64,000 bases of DNA, taken from Raphanus sativus. Lineage: Eukaryota; Streptophyta; Magnoliopsida; Brassicales; Brassicaceae. The DNA lies in assembly GCF_000801105.2 (NCBI RefSeq), contig NC_079517.1, positions 4,588,001 through 4,652,000 of the forward strand. The letters are read 5' to 3'. Shown one piece after another: positions 49,910-60,412 of the stretch; within the stretch, counting starts at the first letter, position 1, and each line of letters begins with the position of its first letter. Position numbers and translations under genes: made by a program. The notes under the pieces are model-generated. The model made no database searches. It was not told the origin of the DNA and was given only the letters and a program-made list of their open reading frames with translations.

Positions 49910-51421
49910 ATGGCAGCCACAAGAGTGATCACTGCAGCTACACAACCCACCTCCTGTTTCCTCTCCAAACGAGCTTTCCTTCTCCCTGCCAAGACATCAT
50001 CATGCGGCGCTCTCTCCTTCAACAGAAGAAGAGCAGCTTTGGTGTTGAAATCGAAGAAGCAGCGACCCTTCTCTTGCACTGCCATTTACAATCCTCAGGT
50101 TAAGGTTCAAGAAGATGGTCAATCCGAAACCCTTGATTATCGTGTTTTCTTCCTCGATGGCTCCGGAAAGAAGGTTCCTTTTTTCTCTTCCTACTCTGTT
50201 TCTCTCTGTTTTAAAGTTCAAACCTTTACTTCTCTCTCTGAGCTCTATGGATCTTTCGCATTGCTAATTGGAATACTACTATGGTTAGGTTTGGTTTACC
50301 AATCAATGTTTCTAAAGATCTGCTTTTGATTACATCACTCTGTTCTGTTCTGTTCTGTTCTGTTCTGTTCTGTTTGTTGTGTTGTGTTCTGTTTGTTCTG
50401 TTCTGTTTGTGGATTAAAGACTGAAAGGAGATTTTGTATAGGTTTCTCCATGGCATGATATACCGTTGACCTTAGGAGATGGAGTATTCAACTTTATAGT
50501 TGAGATCCCTAAAGAGTCTAAAGCAAAGATGGAGGTTGCTACTGATGAAGACTTCACTCCTATTAAGCAAGACACTAAGAAGGGCAAGCTCAGATACTAT
50601 CCGTAAGTTGTTTCCTTCCAATATTCATCTAAGGTTTGCATCTATTGATAACTTATCTCCGGCACAACTGGATATATCCAGGTACAACATAAACTGGAAC
50701 TATGGGTTGCTTCCACAGACATGGGAAGATCCATCTCAGGCTAACTCTGAAGTTGAAGGAGCTTTTGGTGATAATGATCCAGGTAATACTCTCTTTTGTT
50801 ATCTACTGGAATATGTATCAAGCTTATACTTGGGTTTTGGATTTGTAGTTGATGTTGTTGAGATTGGGGAGGCTCAAAGGAAGATAGGCGAGGTCCTAAA
50901 GATCAAGCCTTTGGCTGCTTTAGCTATGATTGATGAAGGAGAGCTAGACTGGAAGATTGTTGCCATTTCTTTGGATGACCCAAAAGCTCATCTTGTCAAT
51001 GATGTTGATGATGTTGAGAAACATTTCCCGGTAAGAGAGCTGATCTACTACTAGTAGAAATACCAGTCTAATATTCCTCAGGTTTCTGATCCTTAATCTG
51101 GTGGTGGTTGCAGGGTACATTAACAGCCATTAGAGACTGGTTTAGAGACTACAAGATCCCAGATGGAAAGCCTGCTAACAGGTTTGGTCTTGGAGACAAA
51201 CCAGCAAACAAAGTAAGTTCCTTTCAACCAATTTCTCTTGCGTTATTAGCTTCATGTTTGGTACTGCATACTGATACAGAGAGGAGCTATAACACTTATC
51301 GTTTGGTGTGTTTTTTTTTTTGTTACAGGACTATGCTTTGAAGATCATCCATGAAACAAATGAATCATGGGCTAAGCTTGTGAAGAGATCCGTTGATGCT
51401 GGAGACCTTTCACTATTCTGA
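49910..51421 (+). CDS. PPa6: Plastid soluble inorganic pyrophosphatase
   Basis: Six exons (49910-50173, 50442-50602, 50682-50782, 50849-51030, 51114-51212, 51329-51421) give 299 residues. It hydrolyses pyrophosphate in the stroma and so pulls starch, nucleotide and isoprenoid synthesis. Residues 1-60 look like a chloroplast transit peptide (Ser/Thr/Arg-rich, few acidic residues). The family-I core includes the metal-binding signature GDNDPVDVVE with D172, D174 and D177, the conserved NINWNYGLLPQTWEDP, and a KKGKLRYYP substrate-binding strand. Colinear with AT5G09650. Intron 1 holds a pentanucleotide repeat. Confidence 0.95.
50341..50413. repeat. (TGTTC)n pentanucleotide microsatellite in PPa6 intron 1
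   Basis: Six perfect TGTTC units, followed by degenerate TTTG/TGTTC copies. Intronic, about 30 bp from the acceptor. Confidence 0.92.
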
Positions 51422-52730
51422 ACAGTTTAACAATCATATCTTGCAAATGCAATGTGTCCAGTTATGAGCTTGAATAATTTGATTTTGATCAGACTCATGA
51501 GTCCTACATCATTCTTGTTTTTCTCTATCTCTAAAGAGATCTAAACATTGAGATTTTAGATTTCACAATTGATGACTGAGTGAAATAATAAAGACACTAT
51601 TATTAGTTTCATCCTTTTGAAAATAATTAAATTGAAAAAATAAACAAGGCTTTATGACTTTGCCATCAAACACAGCTTTTATTTATTTATTTACAGGAAA
51701 ATAGGTGAGATAACCAACAAAAAATCAATAATTCATTATCTAACTAAAATCACACACTTTCTACTATTTTTTCTTTCTATCTCTCTAGGAATGTCCAATC
51801 CTCTACTCTTTTCTCTTTCTATCTCTCTAGACGTATCCAATCCGAAGGTTTGGTTTTTTCAATATTTCGGTTTAAAAAAAGTGGGTACCATACTAAAATC
51901 ATATCTACTTTAATTTGGTTCAGTTTATATACCGTCGACTTTGGTTTATTCGATTTTATACAAAAAACCATAAATGTTTTTATTCTTTATAATATATTGT
52001 GAATTTTACGTCAGTTTTAGTTTTAATATAACACAACGATATTTTGGTTTTTAAATAGATTTTTTTTAACTATTTAAATAATTAGTAATAATAGTAAACA
52101 TATTTAGTTAATAATAGTAGTAGTTTTAAAGAATAAAAATAAGAAAAATTAGTTATCCATAATACTATAAAATAACTAAATATTAGCACACATATTTGTC
52201 AAAAAAGTAAAAAAAATATATTTTTTGTTTAATTTGATAAAAATGAAAAATAACTTTTAACTTAAAATAAAATAAAATATTAAATCACTAAAATAACAGT
52301 TAAGTACGAAGATACTATCAATAAAATAAATTATGTATATCTTATTAATCATATTATATAATTTACATATACATATACCACTGTATTTTAATTGATCAGT
52401 TTATTCGGTTTATTCGGTTTAATCGGTTTATATACCAAACCATATCCATATACTGTGGTTTCTTAAAAAATACATTCATTCGGTATATTCAGTACTACTA
52501 AATTCAAACTATTCTCTATCTCAGTTTAATTTTAATTGGTTTAGTTTTACCGGATTGAACATCTGTGGTCTATACACTCTGTCAAACTTTTAATGAGTCC
52601 TTTATTTATTTCAACAATAGCATCAATAGAAGATGAAAAATATGATTCTTTCATTATCATTCTGTTACTGTACATATTGTAATAGTTTTTTGTTATCATA
52701 TTTTCTTAATTTCCACTTTTTTGTTTTTGC
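51422..52730. repeat. PPa6 3' region and AT-rich repeat with GGTTT/AAACC ends
   Basis: After the PPa6 3' untranslated region, 51838-52570 is an AT-rich block. Its left edge (TTTGGTTCAGTTTATATACCG) and right edge (GGTTTATATACCAAACCA) are partly inverted, like the TTCGGG repeats elsewhere in the window. Probably an old non-autonomous transposon; its ends are not fixed. Confidence 0.4.
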
Positions 52731-52740
52731 TTTTGAGTTT

Positions 52741-52793
52741 ATATATGTTTGATATGTTTTTTTTTTTTGGTAAAATATATGTTTGATATGTTT
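52741..52793. repeat. Micro-insertion with perfect 19 bp direct repeats
   Basis: ATATATGTTTGATATGTTT is perfect at 52741-52759 and 52775-52793, around the 15 nt insert TTTTTTTTTGGTAAA. This is the clearest of the micro-insertions. Confidence 0.8.
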
Positions 52794-53054
52794 ACGTGCT
52801 ATATAAAGTCTTATTTGCACGTGTCTAAATACTTTTACATGCATGGTATAGTAGTGAGCTTTTTTCAAATAGGTGAAACCCCAACGTAGCATTCAGGGTG
52901 TTTAAAATATATAAACTGGAAACTTGAACGGAACTATTATTTATGAAGACATTATTATGATATGTTTTTGAACAATTTAAATGGTAACATGAAAATAAGA
53001 TTTGTGATTTGACAATTGACAAGAAGCTTTTGAGAGAGAAATGAGTGAGAAACT

Positions 53055-55707
53055 TCAGAGAGGTTTTCCATCAATCCATTTTTTGAACATAAGTGAGCAT
53101 TGGTCTGGATTATACTCAGCGGTGTGTCCTCCTCCCTGCAAAACCACACAAATCAAACTCTGTTTCTTTTCACTATATTTACTGCAAAAGCTTTGGAGAA
53201 AAAAGAAAGAAAGAAAGAAAGGGGGGGGGGGGGGGGGGTTATATATATTAGTGCCTTGATGGTTGCAAATGTCATCTTATTAGCATAAGTCCTTGTATAT
53301 CCAGCGACTTGATAGCTACTCATCATCCAAGGTCTCCAGTCATCAACAATGGAATAGTTGAGATCTCTGATCCATTCTTCCGTTGAAGAGTAAGGTGCCA
53401 TCATATCATGATCACCACTGTTCAAAAACTTCTAGATACTTAGTTTGTGACTTACACACCAATAATGAATAAAATTTATGTAATATTAGTAACCCTCGAA
53501 AGAAAAAAAAAACAATGCCACATCAACAAACAAAAATCTTGCCTGTAGATGAGGAAGCGGAAGCCTTTACGACTATTATTCACGTGATATGGAACGGCAT
53601 TGTCAATATCAAATGTATACGGAATGTTTTGGATGTTGCATCGGTTCCATTTTCCTAACTCCTGCATGATGATATTAACATTAAATTGGTCACTATTAGT
53701 GCTGCCTTTGTTATGTTTTTATTTAGAACAAAAAAAGAAAGAAAATCACATATATGTACCATCTTCGCGCCCAGAGCTCTGCGTACATTTTCATCGTTTG
53801 CCCAAATAGCAGACAGAAAATACCTATAAGTCTGCGAAGACGATAAATAATCAGAAATTTTCAAACCTATGAATATATAAATAACCAAAACAAGAGAAGT
53901 CTTACAAAGCAGCTAGGAGGAGGCAATGATGGTATATCATTTCCTGAAAACTCTTTCAGTTCTCGCCTTGTACCAGTTTTGATGTTTCGGAAGGTTTGTG
54001 GTATGTCTCCTAAGACGTAATCTACTGGGCAGTTTGGTAACAAAATCTGCTCTGCATATATCTCCGAGATACACTAATAACACTCAGAAACAAAGAGTCT
54101 GTGGGTTAAAAGCAATCAGATATATAGATATTCAAGTGGTGTTTGGTATTATGATCTTTACATTATCATAAGCTTGAAGATCATTTAAGCATTTTGCATT
54201 ACTCGGGTCTACATTAATGTGTATTCCTCCACAACTTTTTTCAAGCGACTGCATAAAAAAGTAGTGAGAAAAAAAGATTAGAACCATATGTCTCAGCAGC
54301 CATATATACCATAGACAGTACCTCAAAGAGCTCATCTGAGATAAGTCCCATCCGATGAGCAAATGGAACTTTGTAACTAGATTCAAGGTTTAGATTTGTT
54401 ATAGGGTTTCCAAGAACATATCCCTGCTCAATTTATTGGAAGATGTTATTAACCTCAGCCGAATCATTCAACCCAAAAAAAAGAGAAGAGAATAGACCGT
54501 TAATACCTGAATATTAATGAATGGTGTGAGACCTTTCTCATTTCCTGTATTTTCATATAGTATAATGTGATTAAGATCTTTATTGGAAGCCGCGAAAAGA
54601 AGCCTAAGTACTAATTAAAATACCAAGTGAAATCTGTTGCACAACTCCGGGAACAATGTGCCCGGAATATGAATCTCCACCAACGTAAAATGGATTCGAT
54701 ATAAACTCAGGGTGATCCACCAACCACTGCAGCAGGCAAACAAAATCTAAGGACGCTTAAGAAGAAAAAAACAAATGAAGAAACTGTAACAAAGCACAAA
54801 AGAAAAGAAAAGAAATTAAACTCAACTCTTCTAAGGAATTGGTCGATTTGATGAATTTGTTTGGTGTCGCTCGTCTCAGCAGCACGCGGAGTTTTGGCAT
54901 AAGAATATCCAGAGCCAACAGGAGACTCCAAATATAAAATGTTAGCCACCTGAAAAAAATATGAATTATGTACAAATTTGAAAATGTTGTATTTTTTTGT
55001 TTGAATGTAAAATTTATAGAAAGGAGAGAAACGGTTTAATAAAGTTGGTATATATATTCTCTCTCACCTTTGTCCAAGAAAAAGATGTTAGCTCCAGAGG
55101 AGGTAACGTCCCATTATACTCATCCCCTTTGAAAGCTAAAGGACCTGACAAAACCCATTTGAGAAAAGAAAAAAACATCAATTCGAAGACTTCTCTTAGT
55201 CCTCCAAACTGGATTATGTGAATACAAGGTGGGAACAATAAAAAAAAAATGAAATGTAGGATTAACTAACAAAACTCATCAGGTAACAAATTTGTTACCG
55301 TTTGCAAAGAGTAGTCCACAAATGGAGCTGCATCCAGGCCCACCGGTGAGCCAAATCATGAGAGGATCTTTCTCTGGATTTCTCTCTGATTTCACAAAGT
55401 AGTAAAAGAGCTCAACATCCTCAGATTCACCAACACTCACATACCTTTTATTTTTTTCACATTTTTCAACCCATATGTAAGTGAAGCAAAGAAGAAAGAA
55501 ACATGTAAGAAATTAGGAAATAAATAACTTTTCTGATAGTAACAAATTAGAATAAAGAGGTAGAATTTATTACCCAGTCTCGAGCGCAAAAGGAAGAGGA
55601 CCTTCAAAACCAGGAAGATACTTCACATGCAAAGAAGTAACAACAACATAATGTATGGAGGTCAAGATGCTCAACAAAAATAAGATGAGGAGATGAATAT
55701 TTCTCAT
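53055..55707 (-). CDS. SCPL19: Serine carboxypeptidase-like acyltransferase, SCPL19/SNG2 type
   Basis: Thirteen exons (55707-55574, 55444-55299, 55144-55068, 54949-54827, 54726-54624, 54544-54507, 54423-54322, 54248-54162, 54073-53906, 53831-53760, 53661-53543, 53417-53255, 53135-53055) give 470 residues. In Arabidopsis AT5G09640 makes sinapoylcholine (sinapine) in seeds from sinapoylglucose and choline, in the vacuole. Signal peptide 1-24; oxyanion motif TGGPGCSS; catalytic Ser S179 (GGDSYSG), Asp in SGDHD (390-394) and His H448 (GGGHTAEY). A Lys/Arg-rich linker (about 300-320) matches the piece cut out to give two subunits. Introns 11 (AG/GCAAG) and 12 (AAG/GCACT) use GC donors; all others are GT-AG. 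If intron 12 is retained, the catalytic His is lost. Acceptor specificity (choline) is inferred from synteny. Confidence 0.9.
53205..53238. repeat. (AAAG)n plus G18 homopolymer in SCPL intron 12
   Basis: AAAGAAAGAAAG runs straight into 18 consecutive G (53221-53238), about 15 bp inside the intron from the GC donor. The decayed copy at 59958-60412 has only four G here, so the run expanded after duplication. Confidence 0.9.
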
Positions 55708-55766
55708 TTCTCTGCTTCCTAACGTCGCAAAGCACTAGGTTAAAGGAAGGATGCTACGCTAATTAA

Positions 55767-56337
55767 GAGCATGATTACAGACCCATTAAAGGGTTTCTTC
55801 AAAAATTTTTTTTTTTACTTTTTGTCTTGAAAAAGAAAAAATTTAAAATGCATCAACCGCGAGCCGTCACGTGCCGGTGGAGTCCGCGAACAATGCAAAA
55901 CACCACCAACAAACGTTTCTTCTCTGACGACTTATATAACATGTTTCTTATTTTTTGTGGGGTTCACAACCTACTTTTTCACCAAAAACTCCTCTGAAAA
56001 ATTATCTTTATGCATTGAGGTTTTTATCAAAGATATAATATAAATTCAAATATATTATGTTATTTATTTATTAAGTATTAAAGTAAAAAGAAGTAGGCTG
56101 TAGACCCCACAAAAAGAAAAAAACATGTTAAGTAAGTCTTCAGGAAAGAAATGTTTGTTCGTGGTGTTTTGCAATGTTCACGGATTCCACCGACACGTGG
56201 CAATCTACAATTAGTGCATTTTAAAATTATATTTTTTTTTCAAGGCAAAAAATAAAAAAAAAATTGAAAAAACAGAGCATCCCCCGAAACCGATCTATCA
56301 TGTAGGTTCTTAATGGGTCTGTACGATAATCATGCTC
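55767..56337. mobile_element. Palindromic PIF/Harbinger-type MITE
   Basis: Left end GAGCATGATTACAGACCCAT and right end TAATGGGTCTGTACGATAATCATGCTC (last 27 bases) are inverted copies. TAA flanks both sides (55764-55766, 56338-56340). Internal blocks also mirror each other (GTGGGGTTC/GACCCCAC, CACGTGCCGGTGGA/TCCACCGACACGTG), so the 571 bp folds into one long hairpin. It lies 60 bp upstream of the SCPL start codon, inside its likely promoter or leader. Confidence 0.85.
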
Positions 56338-56934
56338 TAAAGAGTAAAGACCAATTAGCTAAAGTAGAATAAAACTAAAACATTAATAGTCAAACTAATT
56401 AATATTCATATGCATTATAATACATTAGTTCCCTACTATCACACCATTAAACAATATTCGCAGTTAGTTCATAAATTTATTAAACGAATATTATAGTACA
56501 TATACAATACATTTTTCATGTAAATGATTTTATCTAGTTAAATAATTGATAAAGAAAGTCATATAAATAATATTATTTCATTAAAACATGACGATAATTA
56601 AACAACAACGTATGTATAATCAAACTAAATAAAAAAAAGTCAAACCTGCTGATTATGATGCATGTGATAAGATTCTTATCGAGCCAACAATTCATAATTC
56701 CAGTTTCGGTAAACAAACTTAAACTCTTTCATTTTTCTAAGGTTTAGATACATAATTATATTAAACTCTAGATAAATCTGACAATATAACATGAGCTGAT
56801 CTATAATTGTTCAATTAAACTAATTGTCCAACTATCAGTTCTGAGACCACTAGCACATGATATAGAACATGATTTAATTAAAAAATTAATCATGTTATTT
56901 GATCAGATTAAACTAATACATTTCTCACATGTAT

Positions 56935-56974
56935 GTATCCCAATTATTGAACAAAAAAATAAGTATCCCAATTA
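56935..56974. repeat. Micro-insertion with perfect 12 bp direct repeats
   Basis: GTATCCCAATTA is perfect at 56935-56946 and 56963-56974, around the insert TTGAACAAAAAAATAA (sense orientation). Confidence 0.7.
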
Positions 56975-57168
56975 AAGTATAAAGAGCATGAATAAATTGA
57001 ATAAAGACTTGGTTGAAGTGTTAGAAATACTTTGGAAGATCATACTGACGATCAGAGAGAACGTAATCGATCTATCATGAAGCATGATGTTATTATTCTC
57101 GAAAACTGATTAAATTGAGTGAATTTATTAAGATCAAATTAAAACATACTATGAAATAACAAACAGAT

Positions 57169-57214
57169 CAAATCATAGTGTGTTTTTTTTTGTGACACAA
57201 ATCATAGTGTGTTT
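57169..57214. repeat. Micro-insertion with perfect 17 bp direct repeats
   Basis: CAAATCATAGTGTGTTT is perfect at 57169-57185 and 57198-57214, around only 12 nt (TTTTTTGTGACA). Confidence 0.75.
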
Positions 57215-58538
57215 ACATTTACGTTATAGATCGATATTAGTATAAACTGTATGTGAATAAAAATACAGTAGTTAATTACACCCAAATAATACAGTAATTA
57301 AAAGAAGAGGCAAAAAAAATCTGTTACATAGAAACGGAAGCGGGTACGTGGAAACGAGAACATATAGAATCGTAGAAATGAGATTTAAAAAAAAATTAAA
57401 AAGCAGATACGTGTTGGAATCGTATATCATATATATATTTATAATAAAATTCTAGGACTAAAAATTATATGATTTAAATTTAAAATAAGACAGTTATTCA
57501 TTTACAATAATTTTAAAATTATTTCATATTGAAACTATAAAAATACACATAAATCAAGATAAAAATTATTATATTAGTTATTTTAATACTTCATAAATAA
57601 ATGACATAATATATTTGAATTTATGTTATATCTTTCATAAAAACCTCAATGCATAAAAATAATCTTTAATAAAATTGTTATATTAATTATTTTTAATACT
57701 TGTATATTTCTATACTATCTATTTCACTCTATTAAAATTTTGACTCTATATAAATTAAAACTATGATTTTATACTTTTATTGATTTATAATAATGTGTTT
57801 TAAAAAAAAACGGAAACGTAAAATTTCAACGTATTTTAAATATTTTTTGGAAGCAAAGTTTCGATTCCAAAACGGAAATCAGACGTCCGATGAACTTCCG
57901 CGTCATAATAAAGAGATCTGCACTTTTAAACATGATTTGATTATTGTGGATAATATTTTAGTTATTAGGAATTTATAATTAATGCGTGATTAAAAAATAA
58001 AGCACGAAGTACATATCGATAGATAACGAACATGGTGAGATCGAAGTTGCCATCGATCTGTGACAGAGGTGTCGTTGGCTATATGTGGCATGTATTAATT
58101 AGACGCCATGTTTCCTGAACCCGTCATGTTTGATTAAAATATATCTTGCAATCGAATAATCAACAGACGCTAGAAGCACTACATTATTCTCGTCTTGCTT
58201 TCAATATTAGATTTTGTTTTCACTATTCATAACCGAGGACTAATAAAAAGACATCTATAATATTAAAGAAGGATTTTATTGGGTTTTTTACTAAAAATAC
58301 CCCTTCATTTACTAACATTGCATATTTCATTAAGGGCAATCAAGTAATATTAATAACACATTTATATTGGGCCATTTTTTTGGATCCAGCCCACTTCCCA
58401 TATCAGATCTCTCTTAGGATATTTGGGCCGATTAAAAAATCAGATCCAATTTTATTTTTTTCTTCAAGTTCAAATAATTTATTTTCAATCATTCTTAATA
58501 TTCTGTGTTGTGAACAAAAAATAATCACATAATTATTA

Positions 58539-58797
58539 CTCCCTCTGTTCCAAAATAAGTGAGTTTTGAGGTTTTTGCACGTTGATTAAGAAATTACAAA
58601 CTTTTATTCTATTCTTCTCGTTTACTTAAAAACAATAATGATTAAAGTAATTTCAACCAATAAACAATTATACTACAGAATATAAATAATTAAAAATATT
58701 AAAATGCATTTATTTTTTATCTAGAAACTTGAAAACATCACTTAAAATGGAACAAAATTTTTTTCCTAAAACTCCACTTAAAGTGGGACAGAGGGAG
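58539..58797. mobile_element. Stowaway-type MITE
   Basis: Begins CTCCCTCTGTTCCAAAATAAGT, in three parts CTCCCTC-TGTTCC-AAAATAAGT, and ends inverted as ACTTAAAGTGGGACAGAGGGAG, with TA on both sides (58537-58538, 58798-58799). 259 bp and non-coding. CTCCCTC ends and TA targets are the hallmark of Tc1/mariner-derived Stowaway elements. Confidence 0.93.
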
Positions 58798-58992
58798 TAT
58801 GTTTTTTTTTTAATATAATTTAAGCATTCATAAAAAAAATTGAATTTTTTCGTTGAAAAGTATAAATCTTTACTAAAAGTATATAAATTTTTTATTTAAA
58901 AAATTAGCCACATAATGAAATTAATTTTATCAGAGTTATACCAACTTAATTCATTAAAAATAAAGTTCAATTTTCTAAACATAAATACTCAT

Positions 58993-59632
58993 TAGACCTG
59001 GACGTTCGGGTACAGATCGGTTTTTTCGGGTATCGGGTTTTTAGAGTTTTGAAATTAAACCCCATTCGGGTATTATAAAATTTTGGGTCGGGTTCGAGTC
59101 GGGTATTTCCGGATCCGGGTGGGTTCGGTTCTCATGCATAAGAACCTGAAAAATAACCAAATAACCAAAGTATCTAAAACCGGTTCGGTTATTTGTACTC
59201 AAAGTAACCAAAATATCTGATTTGGTTCAAATTTTTGTATCCAAATTACTCAAAAGTAACCAAAAGTAACCAAAATATTCATTCTATACAGTTTTTTGGG
59301 TAAACTTTTATCCAAATTATCATATTTTATCCAAAAATACTCAACAGTACCGAAAATAACTACTATAGTTAACTTATAATATTAATTTAAAATATTAAAA
59401 TAATTATAAATATAATTAATAAAATATATTTTTAGATATATATTCACATTTTGGATATCTTCGGGTACTCATTCAGTTCTCGGTTTGGGTCGGGTTCGGG
59501 ACCGGTTCTTTGGATATAGCAATTTAGAACTCATTCGGATATTTACTCCGGGTCTGATCGGTTCGGGACCCTGATTTTCGGGTCAGTTTCGGGTTGATTC
59601 TTCGGATCCGGATATTGTGCTCAGACCTATAC
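58993..59632. repeat. TTCGGG/CCGAA-rich repeat, second member
   Basis: Starts TTAGACCTGGACGTTCGGGT and ends GGATATTGTGCTCAGACCTA, weakly inverted ends (TAGACCTGG/CAGACCTA). GGTTCGGG motifs fill both flanks around an AT-rich core. Same general design as 14320-15175; class unknown. Confidence 0.55.
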
Positions 59633-59957
59633 TCATTTAAAGTGAAACACGATAAAGAAAGATAAAAAGTTTAAGTTTTTTATAAAAAAACAAATATATG
59701 AAAATATGACATTTACTAAATATTGTCAATTTAAAAAAATAAAGAAAATAAATCCATCAAAATCTAGTTATTATTATTATTGAATTTCTACTTTGAAAAT
59801 ATATTACACAAATGGAACATGAAATCAGGCCCTCGAGTTGCAGCGAAGCTAAGAGCTTTTTTTTGTTTTGTTTAGAATGCAACAACTCAATAACACAGGA
59901 CAAAACTATGATCCAGTGGATTATAATTTCAGTTAGAACAAAAAAACAAGGCATGAA

Positions 59958-60412
59958 TATTTTGAGAGAGAGAGAGAGACGTGATCAAAGAGAAACTTCA
60001 GAGAGGTTCTCTACTAAATTAGTAATCCATCAGTTTTACCATCAGGGAGCATTGTTCTGGATTATAAGCACAGGTGTGTCCTCCTCCCTGCAAAACCTCA
60101 CAATCAGATTTTGTTTCTTTTCACTATGTTTACTGCAACGGCTTTGGAGAAGAAAGAAAGAAAGAAATGGGGTTTAGAAAATAGTGCCTTGATGGTTGCA
60201 AATGTCATCATATTTGCGTAAGTCCTTGTATATCCACCCACTTGATAGCTACGTACATATCATCCAAGGTCTCCAGTATTCAATAATGGAATAGTTGAGA
60301 CCTCTGATCCATGCTTCCGTTGAAGAGAAAGGTATTCCCATATCATGATCACACTGTTCAAAAACTTCCATTACTGAGTTTGTGACTTTATACACAAAGA
60401 ATGAATGATACG
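59958..60412 (-). pseudogene. Decayed copy of the last two exons of the SCPL gene
   Basis: Homologous to 53026-53460, in the same orientation and about 6.9 kb away. The copy of exon 13 keeps GGGHT but drifts into a stop after about 23 codons. The exon 12 copy has lost one base at its 5' splice junction (GTGTGATCATG against GTGGTGATCATG) and gained about four bases (GATGATATGTACGTAGC against GATGATGAGTAGC), which breaks the frame. It keeps the GCACT donor at the end of exon 12. Upstream exons are absent, so it cannot encode an enzyme. Confidence 0.88.

Larger units (their letters stand above)
56341..58536. other. Intergenic DNA, very AT-rich
   Basis: No gene recognised. Two micro-insertions lie at 56935-56974 and 57169-57214. 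Text near 58253 (TCTATAATATTAAAGAAGG) resembles a Helitron 5' end, without a matching 3' hairpin. Confidence 0.4.

Noticed and set aside
53041..53259. Plus-strand frames over the SCPL gene
   Set aside because: They are antisense to SCPL exons 12-13 and owe their length to the G18 and AAAG repeats.
58253..59760. Possible third Helitron from TCTATAATATTAAAG to a CTAG near 59762
   Set aside because: No GC-rich hairpin precedes the CTAG, and a Stowaway MITE and another repeat lie between.
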